Positions 1 through 6,800 of a DNA stretch of 8,960 nucleotides are shown in pieces (the stretch's first letter is position 1; every line of letters begins with the position of its first letter). A program made the position numbers and the translations under genes. The notes below the pieces were generated by a model that saw only the letters and a list, made by a program, of their open reading frames with translations, made no database searches and had not been told where the DNA came from. Source of the stretch: Clostridiales bacterium (GTDB lineage: Bacteria > Bacillota > Clostridia > Oscillospirales > QAKW01); assembly GCA_003343605.1 (NCBI GenBank), contig QAKW01000084.1, positions 1 through 8,960 on the forward strand, written 5' to 3'.

Positions 1-48
1 CCTCCAGAGCCACAATCTGGCGCTCTAACCAACTGAACTACACCCACC
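1..48 (-). tRNA. tRNA-His (GTG anticodon), 5' portion; 3' end lies outside the window
   Basis: Read on the minus strand, the sequence gives an acceptor 5' strand preceded by the extra G (position 48, the G-1 typical of tRNA-His). It is followed by T8-A9 at 40-39, a D-arm with the usual AGTTGGT loop, and an anticodon arm. The anticodon stem is CCAGA (20-16) with TCTGG (8-4), and the 7-nt loop TTGTGGC places anticodon GTG at 13-11. The window ends in the variable loop, so the T-arm and acceptor 3' strand cannot be seen. The tRNA decodes CAC/CAU. It is transcribed divergently from groES. Confidence 0.95.
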
Positions 49-75
49 ATATAACCTGCCGCCAGCAACGATAGG

Positions 76-104
76 ATTATAAATCATTTTGCATATCTTG
101 TCAA
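76..104 (-). promoter_or_regulatory. Consensus sigma-A promoter of the tRNA-His gene
   Basis: On the minus strand there is a perfect -35 TTGACA (104-99), a 17-nt spacer, and a perfect -10 TATAAT (81-76). Transcription should begin near position 69, leaving a leader of about 20 nt before the tRNA 5' end at 48. A full-consensus promoter suits a constitutively and highly expressed stable RNA. Confidence 0.9.
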
Positions 105-182
105 GAAAAAATTCAACATAATTTAATTTTATAAAATACTACAGGCAGAACAGAAGAAAAGAAAAAAATTTCAAAAAAAGGC

Positions 183-210
183 TTGCATTTCCAGAAAAGT
201 GTGCTAAACT
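183..210 (+). promoter_or_regulatory. Probable vegetative promoter of groES-groEL
   Basis: A -35-like TTGCAT (183-188) is followed 16 nt later by TAAACT (205-210), which is preceded by an extended -10 TG (202-203). An alternative -10, TATACT (210-215), overlaps the operator and has a poorer -35 spacing. The stretch at about 148-180 just upstream is rich in A-tracts and could act as an UP element. The start site would fall inside or just before the CIRCE operator, which fits HrcA repression of a sigma-A promoter. The exact -10 is uncertain. Confidence 0.7.
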
Positions 211-214
211 ATAC

Positions 215-241
215 TTAGCACTCTGAAACGGAGAGTGCTAA
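215..241. promoter_or_regulatory. CIRCE operator (HrcA binding site)
   Basis: This is a perfect inverted repeat, TTAGCACTC-N9-GAGTGCTAA, matching the canonical CIRCE consensus with no mismatch in either arm. It lies 24 bp upstream of the groES ATG and overlaps the expected transcription start. CIRCE is the binding site of the heat-shock repressor HrcA. GroEL itself helps keep HrcA active, which gives the operon feedback control. No hrcA gene is present in the window. Confidence 0.98.
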
Positions 242-265
242 AATCACGGTATGGAGGAATGACAA

Positions 266-553
266 ATGAAATTGAAGCCTTTGTTTGACCAGGTGGTCAT
301 TAAAATGGAAGAGGCGGAAGAGACAACTAAAAGCGGTATTATTCTTACTGCTTCCGCGCAGGAAAAACCACAGATCGCTGAAGTTTTGGCAGTAGGCCCG
401 GGCGGATATGTGGAAGGCAACAAGGTGGAGATGGTTGTAAAACCCGGCGATCGGGTGGTTCTCCGCAAATATGGTACAACGGAAATCAAAATTGATGGCG
501 AAGAATATCTCATCGTTCGCCAGAGTGATATTTTAGCAACTGTTGAGAAGTAA
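266..553 (+). CDS. groES: Co-chaperonin GroES (Hsp10)
   Basis: The product has 95 residues, the normal size for GroES, the heptameric lid that caps the GroEL cavity in the cytoplasm. It begins with the typical MKLKPLFDQVVIK strand. It then shows the mobile loop (about residues 16-33), whose hydrophobic tripeptide I25-I26-L27 is the GroEL contact. The conserved V-A-V-G-P-G turn follows, then the P-G-D-R-V strand, and the end is EYLIVRQSDILA. The start is supported by GGAGG at 253-257, 8 nt before the ATG. It is the first gene of a CIRCE-controlled operon. The stop codon overlaps the groEL ribosome binding site, so the two genes are probably translated together. Nothing is unusual. Confidence 0.98.
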   Translation: MKLKPLFDQVVIKMEEAEETTKSGIILTASAQEKPQIAEVLAVGPGGYVEGNKVEMVVKPGDRVVLRKYGTTEIKIDGEEYLIVRQSDILATVEK

Positions 554-566
554 GGAGTGTTGAGTA

Positions 567-2204
567 ATGGCTAAACAGATTCAATATGGCGAGGAAGCCA
601 GAAAATCCCTGCAGAACGGTGTAGATAAACTGGCCGACACCGTAAAAATCACCCTGGGGCCAAAAGGCAGAAACGTTGTGCTCGATCAGAAATTCGGCAC
701 ACCGCTGATTACAAACGATGGCGTTACGATTGCTAAGGATATTGAGCTGGAAGATCCGTTTGAAAATATGGGCGCCCAGCTGGTAAAGGAAGTATCCACC
801 AAAACCAACGATATTGCCGGCGATGGTACGACCACCGCTACGCTTTTGGCACAGGCCCTGATTCGCGAAGGGATGAAGAATGTTGCCGCAGGCGCAAACC
901 CGATGGTGGTGCGCAAGGGAATTCAGAAAGCGGTAGACTGTGTGGTTGATACAATTCATGAGAATTCTCAGAAGATCAATGGAAGCAAGGATATTGCAAG
1001 GGTTGCAACGGTTTCTTCTTCCGATGAAAGTGTTGGCCAATTGATCGCTGAAGCGATGGAAAAGGTTTCAACCAACGGCGTTATTACGGTAGAGAAATCC
1101 AAAACAGCGGAGACGAGCTGCGATGTGGTGGAAGGAATGCAGTTTGACCGCGGCTATATTACACCCTACATGGTGACCGATACCGATAAAATGGAAGCGG
1201 TTGTAGACGATGCTTACCTGCTGATTACCGATAAGAAAATCAGCAATATTCAGGAAATCCTGCCTCTGCTGGAGCAGATTGTGCAGGCAGGGAAAAAGCT
1301 GGTCATTATCGCAGAGGATATTGAAGGGGAAGCGCTTGCCACCCTGATTGTAAACAAAATCCGCGGCACCTTCAACTGCGTTGCGGTAAAGGCTCCCGGT
1401 TTTGGCGACAGCAGGAAAGAAATGCTGCAGGATATTGCTATTCTGACCGGCGGACAGGTGATCAGTGAGGAGCTGGGGCTTGATCTGAAGACGGCGACTA
1501 TGGATATGCTCGGCCGTGCGGGGCAGATTAAGGTGCAGAAGGAAAAGACCATTATTGTAAGCGGCGCTGGCGACAGCCAGGATATCAAAGCGCGGGTAGA
1601 GCAGATTCAGAGCCAGATTGAACTGACCACATCCTCCTACGATAGAGAAAAGCTGGAAGAGCGGCTGGCAAAACTTTCCGGCGGCGTTGCGGTCATCAAA
1701 GTGGGCGCGGCAACGGAAACGGAGATGAACGAGAAAAAGCTCCGGGTTGATGATGCGCTTGCCGCAACGAAGGCAGCGGTAGAGGAAGGCATTGTAGCCG
1801 GCGGCGGTACCGCCTATATCAAGGCGATCGACGCTGCTGCAAAACTGCTTGACGAAGTGGATGGCGATGAGAAGACCGGCGTTCAGATCGTTTTGAAGGC
1901 GCTGGAGGAGCCGGTACGCCAGATCGCTGCAAACAGCGGGCTGGAAGGTTCGGTGATTCTGGAGAATATCCGCAAAAACGCCGATGTTAATTATGGCTTC
2001 GATGCCTTCAAGGAAGAATATTGCGATATGCTGGCTGCCGGGATTGTTGATCCTGCCAAGGTGACCAGAAGCGCGCTGCAGAATGCCGCCAGCGTTGCCG
2101 CGATGGTACTCACAACAGAGAGCCTGGTGGCGGATATCAAGGATCCCGCTGCTGATGCTGCGGCGAACGCCGCGATGAACCAGATGGGCGGCGGCATGTA
2201 TTAA
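567..2204 (+). CDS. groEL: Chaperonin GroEL (Hsp60)
   Basis: The product has 545 residues and is full length (E. coli GroEL has 548). It is the ATP-driven double-ring folding chamber that works with GroES. Visible hallmarks are the L-G-P-K-G-R-N-V nucleotide-binding segment (30-37), D51 in T-N-D-G-V-T, G-D-G-T-T-T-A-T (85-92) with catalytic D86, and D396 in R-V-D-D-A, which corresponds to E. coli D398. The chaperonin signature A-A-V-E-E-G-I-V-A-G-G-G lies at about 403-414. The C-terminal tail is a short GGGMY instead of long GGM repeats. AAGGAG at 552-557 overlaps the groES stop and is 9 nt from the ATG; the intergenic gap is 13 nt. A strong terminator follows at 2223-2256. Long open frames on the opposite strand inside this gene are shadows. 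Confidence 0.99.
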   Translation: MAKQIQYGEEARKSLQNGVDKLADTVKITLGPKGRNVVLDQKFGTPLITNDGVTIAKDIELEDPFENMGAQLVKEVSTKTNDIAGDGTTTATLLAQALIREGMKNVAAGANPMVVRKGIQKAVDCVVDTIHENSQKINGSKDIARVATVSSSDESVGQLIAEAMEKVSTNGVITVEKSKTAETSCDVVEGMQFDRGYITPYMVTDTDKMEAVVDDAYLLITDKKISNIQEILPLLEQIVQAGKKLVIIAEDIEGEALATLIVNKIRGTFNCVAVKAPGFGDSRKEMLQDIAILTGGQVISEELGLDLKTATMDMLGRAGQIKVQKEKTIIVSGAGDSQDIKARVEQIQSQIELTTSSYDREKLEERLAKLSGGVAVIKVGAATETEMNEKKLRVDDALAATKAAVEEGIVAGGGTAYIKAIDAAAKLLDEVDGDEKTGVQIVLKALEEPVRQIAANSGLEGSVILENIRKNADVNYGFDAFKEEYCDMLAAGIVDPAKVTRSALQNAASVAAMVLTTESLVADIKDPAADAAANAAMNQMGGGMY

Positions 2205-2222
2205 TTCGGCCATGATCAAAAT

Positions 2223-2256
2223 CAGAGCAGAAGATTTTTCTTCTGCTCTGTTTTTT
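2223..2256 (+). terminator. Intrinsic terminator of the groES-groEL operon
   Basis: A perfect 12-bp stem pairs CAGAGCAGAAGA (2223-2234) with TCTTCTGCTCTG (2239-2250) around a TTTT loop, and six T residues follow (2251-2256). It lies 18 nt after the groEL stop. This is a strong rho-independent terminator. Confidence 0.96.
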
Positions 2257-2262
2257 ATGTAT

Positions 2263-2302
2263 AAACATTCTCCCAAACCCATATAAATGTTTTTGGGAGG
2301 GG
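2263..2302 (+). promoter_or_regulatory. SD-sequestering hairpin, with a mutually exclusive alternative, upstream of the lipoprotein gene
   Basis: CTCCCAAA (2270-2277) is perfectly complementary to TTTGGGAG (2292-2299). The latter overlaps the Shine-Dalgarno run GGGAGGGG (2295-2302), which is 6-8 nt from the ATG at 2309. A second pairing, AAACATT (2263-2269) with AATGTTT (2286-2292), uses an overlapping strand and cannot easily coexist with the first. The layout is that of a simple translational switch or thermosensor. No ligand-binding fold is recognised, and function is inference from base pairing alone. Confidence 0.5.
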
Positions 2303-2308
2303 TCATAT

Positions 2309-3226
2309 ATGAAAAGAATCGTTCTGGCCTTCATGACGGCGGCACTGCTGCTAACAGGATGTTCGAAAAAAGAAAAAGACCCGATCACAACGCCGGAGGA
2401 AACCTATAATACAGCCGGCGAAAGAACGGTTATTTATCATGGAGAAAAGGAATTTCCGCTTTCTTTTACCACCGATGGTGTGCAGAAAATCGAAAACGGC
2501 ACCTATTGGTATTATGAGCTTGAAAAGGCGTATGGAAAAGATTGGGAAGATTCTTTTTATACGTATGATATCAAAAAGCTGGAGCTGACCGGTACGCGCT
2601 CCTACAGCAAGCTGGGAAAACGAAGCTGCTTTGCCACCAACGGAAACTGGCCGCTTTTTTTGAATCCCGTACATACGGAATATACCTCTTCTAATCAGAA
2701 TATGGTAGACAGCAAGCTGATGGCACATGCGGAGCAGCAGCTGCTTGCCAATCAGATGACCGATACACCGGCTATCATTACCGATGTCTGGAGCTGTGAC
2801 ATGGATGGGGACGGGACACAGGAATTTTTGTTTAAAGCCTGTAATTACACTCTCCCGGTAAAAGAACCGAAAGAAGAAAATACCGTTGAAAAAGAGAATA
2901 TTCACACATACTGTTTTCTGGCCTATGCCAAAGACGACGTCTGCCAGGTGCTCTCCGGATCATTCCGTACGGAAACCAGCGAGGTTGCTGAAACAACGGT
3001 AGCCCTGGCTCCCTATACCTATGATGATGCGGGAAATCTCAGTCAAACGGTTTTATATCAGAAGGATCCCTACCACGCGGTTCAGGAGATGAAGCCGCTG
3101 ATCTGCGATTTGAACGGCGATGGGAAATGGTCGCTGCTGCTTTACCGGAGCGGGGATTACGAAAGTTTTACAGCCTTCGACTATTCCGGCGGAAATTTCA
3201 CAAAGAACTATGAAATTATTTTTTAG
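2309..3226 (+). CDS. Lipoprotein with two D-x-[DN]-G-D-G (FG-GAP/VCBS-like) motifs, function unknown
   Basis: The product has 305 residues. Its N-terminus is a lipoprotein signal peptide: M-K-R, a hydrophobic core, then lipobox L15-T16-G17-C18. Lipidation at C18 would leave the body on the outer face of the membrane after a charged S-K-K-E-K linker. The body has no family I can name. It contains two copies of an acidic calcium-loop-like motif followed by a beta-strand: DMDGDG at 164-169 (then TQEFLF) and DLNGDG at 267-272 (then KWSLLLY). These resemble repeats of FG-GAP/VCBS beta-propellers, but only two are clear, so a full propeller is not demonstrated. The start is supported by GGAGG at 2296-2300, 8 nt from the ATG. 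The gene lies between two terminators and appears monocistronic; no good promoter is evident immediately upstream. Any link to the downstream sigma factor is unproven. Confidence 0.85.
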   Translation: MKRIVLAFMTAALLLTGCSKKEKDPITTPEETYNTAGERTVIYHGEKEFPLSFTTDGVQKIENGTYWYYELEKAYGKDWEDSFYTYDIKKLELTGTRSYSKLGKRSCFATNGNWPLFLNPVHTEYTSSNQNMVDSKLMAHAEQQLLANQMTDTPAIITDVWSCDMDGDGTQEFLFKACNYTLPVKEPKEENTVEKENIHTYCFLAYAKDDVCQVLSGSFRTETSEVAETTVALAPYTYDDAGNLSQTVLYQKDPYHAVQEMKPLICDLNGDGKWSLLLYRSGDYESFTAFDYSGGNFTKNYEIIF

Positions 3227-3261
3227 GAAAATGCACGGGAAACCGTGCGTTTTCCTTTTTT
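3226..3261 (+). terminator. Intrinsic terminator of the lipoprotein gene
   Basis: The stem 3226-3238 pairs with 3243-3255: GGAAAATGCACGG against CCGTGCGTTTTCC, with one G-T wobble. It closes on a GAAA tetraloop (3239-3242) and is followed by T residues at 3256-3261. The stem begins at the last base of the lipoprotein stop codon. It separates this gene from the sigma-factor unit. Confidence 0.95.
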
Positions 3262-3262
3262 C

Positions 3263-3291
3263 TTGAAATTATCCCGCCGGTGTGATACTCT
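3263..3291 (+). promoter_or_regulatory. Probable promoter of the sigma factor/A2M operon
   Basis: TTGAAA (3263-3268) is followed after 17 nt by TACTCT (3286-3291), with a TG at 3283-3284 giving an extended -10. An alternative reading is TGT plus GATACT (3284-3289) with a 15-nt spacer. Transcription would start near 3297, about 27 nt before the ATG. The element directly follows the terminator U-tract. ECF sigma genes often drive themselves, but the sequence does not show a clear ECF-type -35 (AAC core) with a matching -10, so autoregulation cannot be claimed from it. Confidence 0.55.
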
Positions 3292-3310
3292 TTACTTATG
3301 ACGGCCGAAG

Positions 3311-3318
3311 AGGAGGGG
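3311..3318 (+). promoter_or_regulatory. Ribosome binding site that fixes the sigma factor start
   Basis: AGGAGGGG at 3311-3318 is a near-ideal Shine-Dalgarno, ending 5 nt before the ATG at 3324. It supports that ATG over the in-frame upstream GTG at 3282, which lies inside the predicted promoter and has no ribosome binding site. Confidence 0.88.
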
Positions 3319-3323
3319 AGTTC

Positions 3324-3860
3324 ATGAAAAGGATTGAACTGGAAGCGAAGTTTAACTCTTTTTATAATAAGACCTATCAAAGCGCAATGACATACTGCCT
3401 TGCAAAAACCGGTGACTTTATCAACGGTGAGGATATCCTGGCAGATGTTTATTACGCAATCTATAAACGCCTGTTAAAAACGAACGACGAGATAGAGGAT
3501 TTGGAGCGGTATCTTTTTACAGCATTGAAAAACCGCATCTCCAAATATTGGGAAAAGCATAAGCGGGAACTGCTGATGACGGTATCGGCCGATGACGAAG
3601 ACCAGTATGAAACGCTGCTGGAAACCGATTTTCAACTAACGGAGGAAACCGCGGTCCGGCAGATGCTGCTGCAGGATATTCTGGAGTTTGTTTCCGCGCA
3701 GCCGGCGCCGATGCGGCGGGCGTTTGCCCTGCATTTTTATCTGGGTAAAACCGTGGAGGAAACCGCGGAGGAACTGAGTGTGCCGGTTACCACCGCCCGT
3801 AATTATATTTACCGGCTGCTTCGGAAGGTCAAGGATACCTTTCTGGAAGATTATGAATAA
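3324..3860 (+). CDS. ECF-type RNA polymerase sigma factor (sigma-70 family)
   Basis: The product has 178 residues, the usual size of an extracytoplasmic-function sigma factor with only regions 2 and 4. Region 2 is at about residues 10-80, with the D-I-L-A-D-V-Y-Y-A-I-Y-K-R-L helix (37-50) for core binding, then Y-L-F-T-A-L-K-N-R-I-S-K-Y-W (63-76) for -10 recognition. An acidic linker (about 88-108) leads to region 4 (about 112-172), whose helix-turn-helix runs G-K-T-V-E-E-T-A-E-E-L-S-V-P-V-T-T-A-R-N (141-160) and is followed by a basic helix. The ATG is chosen because of the strong ribosome binding site at 3311-3318. The next gene starts 18 nt after the stop and encodes a membrane protein with a short cytoplasmic head, the arrangement of sigma/anti-sigma pairs. 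The ECF subgroup and target promoters are not determinable here. Confidence 0.93.
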   Translation: MKRIELEAKFNSFYNKTYQSAMTYCLAKTGDFINGEDILADVYYAIYKRLLKTNDEIEDLERYLFTALKNRISKYWEKHKRELLMTVSADDEDQYETLLETDFQLTEETAVRQMLLQDILEFVSAQPAPMRRAFALHFYLGKTVEETAEELSVPVTTARNYIYRLLRKVKDTFLEDYE

Positions 3861-3878
3861 AGAGAAAGGAGTTGCGTT

Positions 3879-6800
3879 ATGAAATTTAATGAATTGCTGA
3901 AGCTGAACCAGGAAGCGGCGCTTCCGGATCCCGAACGAATCCGTAAACGGGTATTGACCCGGCGATCAAAAATAATCAAAAGCGTAATTGCGTGCTCCTC
4001 CGCCTGCGCGGCTCTTATTTTGGTTGCGGTTTGCGTTGTGATGGCAAGTATGCGGATCACACCGGATGAGGTGATTTTATCAGGTGCGATGAATATTATT
4101 GAATCGGTGGAAGCTTCTGATCAGAGTGAGATGGGGCTGCGTATAGATTCAAAGCTCAAGATTAAAACAAAAGAAAGCGTTTCTGTCGGCGAGCTGAAGG
4201 CTCGGCTGGCCGTATCTCCGGAAGCGGAATATACGATTAAAAAAACAGGAGAGTGCTCCTATGAGCTTCATTTTAAGGATGAGCTGCAGGAGAATACCCT
4301 TTATAATGTAGAGGCGGTTTACAACGGAAAAGTGATCTACCGCTGGGCATTTCAAACAGAGGGCGCTTTTTCTGTTACAAACGCTTATCCGGAAAATACA
4401 GACCAGGTAGCGCTGGATTCCGCAATTGAGGTAACCTTTTCTCATGCGGATGTCAGCGGCTTTGAAAGTGCGTTCCAGATTTCGCCGGCGGTAAAGGGAA
4501 CTTTTGAACACTACGGAAGAACCTGGGCCTTTATTCCCAGTGAAAAGATGAGCCCGGCAACGCTTTATACGGTTACGATTGCCAATTCGGTATCCGGCCC
4601 CGATCAGCTTTCTCTGGAGCGGGATTATGTTTTTTCCTTTACAACTGCACCGCTGGGCTCCTATGCTTATCTGATCTATCAGGACGGCGATATTGCAGAT
4701 ACCTTTTTGGTAAACGAAAGCCCGGTAGCAGCGGTCTGCTATAATCAGGCGAGCATTTCGGATGCAAAGGTCAGCATCTACCGGCTTGCAGACAGCGAAG
4801 CTTATATCCGGGCATATAAGAATTATGTGCGCAGCGGTGTGGTATCCGCTGAAATCATGGAGATGGCGCAGGATATTTACGCCACTTTTGAAACCGAACC
4901 GGTTTTGGCCGCCGACTATAATGGTTATTCAAAAGCAGCGTTTATTCATTATCCGGAGCCGCTTTCATTGGGATATTATTTTGCTGAAATCCAGCTGGGA
5001 ACCCGGAAATTATATCAGCTGATTGAAAGCACGACGCTTTCGGTTTACACGGTAACAACAAACGGAGATTATACCATTTGGGTGAATAATACCCAAACCG
5101 GCAAACCGGTTTCCGGTGCTAAAATTAAACTGGATGGTTTCGGAGAGAGCAGCACCAATGAGGAAGGCGTTGTCACCTATCGGGGGGCAAGAGAAGAAGC
5201 GAACGAGCGTTTTTTACAGATCGAAAACGGGGATTATCCCTATGTGGCGGTACTCAACGGCGCGGAGGCAGATGCAGATATTACCCAGCAAAACCGCTAT
5301 TACACGTATATTACAACCAATAGTTCACTCTATAAAAATACCGATACCGTGCAGGTATTCGGCATGATCCTCCCGCGTAAAAGCGGCGTGAAACTACCCA
5401 AACAGCTGACCCTGCAATGCGACTTTTTGGAGGAGGCGGTTTTGGCAGATGTTGCTGAAAACGGATCCTTTACCGCAGCGCTTTCTCTGAATCACACGGC
5501 GCAGCTCAGCGGCAGCATTCAGTTATATCTGGAAAACACCTTTTTGGACAGCACTTATTTTAATATAGCCGATTACGAACTGCCCACCTATGAACTGAAT
5601 GTAACCACCGACCGGTTTGTTTATCAGATAGGAGATACGGTGAGCGTAACGGCGCAGGCAACCTATATGGACGGCACGCCGGCGCCCGGCCTGCAGATCA
5701 GCGGCGGGATGGGCCTTGAAGGAATTTCGGATGAGAATGGGTGTGTTACCGGCAGTTTTGTTCTTGCGGAAGCTTCCTACGTTGCCACCGATAAGAGTTA
5801 TCCGGAAATGCAGTCGATTTCCTGTACGATTGAAGACGGAACAGATCAGTATTACGGAAACGACGCAAGATATCTGGTTTTCAGCAGCCCCTATTTTCTG
5901 GAGGGCAGCTATGAGGATCAAAAACTGTCTGTATCTGCCAGTCAGATCGATTTCGATCAGGTTGAGCAGTGGCACCGGGATACGCTTTATACAGATGTTT
6001 ATAATTCTGATCTTTACAGAGGAACCGGCGCAACGCTTACGTTAACCGGGGAGCTGCACGAAGTAACCTATATCAAAGAACAGATCGGTTCTTCATACGA
6101 TGCAATTAATAAGAGAGTTCAATATGCTTATCGTTATGAAGAGCAGGATACGCTGGTAAGGGCCTTTGAGGTGTCTGTTTCAGAAGGAACCGGCAGTATT
6201 TCGCTTCCGGAAAAACCGGACAACGACCGGAATTATTATGTTCTTTTGCAGACCGCCGGTGAAGATGAAGCCGGAATGATCAAAGTATATCTAACGGATC
6301 ATAATTATGAAAGGCAGTATAATACCAATCAGTTTTACAATCTGGTCGCAGATAAAAATGAACTGAATATCGGCGACCGTGCGAATCTCTGGGTGCGCGA
6401 GAGCGACAGCAATTCCCTGGTAAACGGCGGAAGTGTTTTCTATACCGTAATTGCCGGTGAAATTATTGAAACCCATACCAGCAGTACGCCGCGGTTCTCC
6501 CTGACCTTTAAAAAGGAATTCGCACCGGATGTCGCGGTCTACGGCGCCTATTTTGACGGCAAGCATGTTTACTCTCTCGGATATGAGCAGCTCAATTATG
6601 ATCTGAGCAATGCGCAGCTCAATATCAGTATGGAAGCTGATACTGCACAGTATCAGCCGGGCGATGAGGTGACACTGCGGTTTAAGGTGACAGATCAGCA
6701 GGGAGAGCCGGTTTCAGCGGTATTGAACCTGAGCGTATTAGACCGGGCACTTTATTTACTAAACAATAATGTGGTGGATCCGGTTTATTCCCTGTATGAA

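Noticed and set aside
126..137. Perfect 12-nt palindrome ATTTTATAAAAT in the tRNA-His/groES intergenic region
   Set aside because: It sits in a very AT-rich stretch where such palindromes arise easily by chance, and no operator family or U-tract terminator matches it.
2237..2265. Possible lipoprotein promoter with TATAAA (2260-2265) as -10
   Set aside because: The -35 position reads TTTCTT and falls inside the groEL terminator hairpin. It is too weak to annotate, although low-level transcription from it or read-through cannot be excluded.
2263..2299. Pseudoknot formed by the two overlapping pairings before the lipoprotein gene
   Set aside because: The connecting loops would have zero nucleotides on two sides, which cannot span helices of this length. 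Mutually exclusive hairpins are the more reasonable reading.
1068..2306. Long open frame (412 codons) on the minus strand opposite groEL
   Set aside because: It is a shadow of the strongly conserved groEL coding frame, has no recognisable domain or ribosome binding site, and crosses the groEL terminator.
3282..3323. In-frame upstream GTG start that would lengthen the sigma factor by 14 residues
   Set aside because: It lies within the predicted promoter and has no Shine-Dalgarno, whereas the ATG at 3324 has a near-perfect one at 3311-3318. The extra residues also contain the ribosome binding site itself in translation.
3879..3980. Cytoplasmic head of the A2M protein as an RsgI-type or zinc-binding anti-sigma domain
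   Set aside because: It is only about 34 residues, shorter than RsgI N-terminal domains, and has no H-x3-C-x2-C zinc motif. If it is an anti-sigma element, it is of a short RsiV-like kind.
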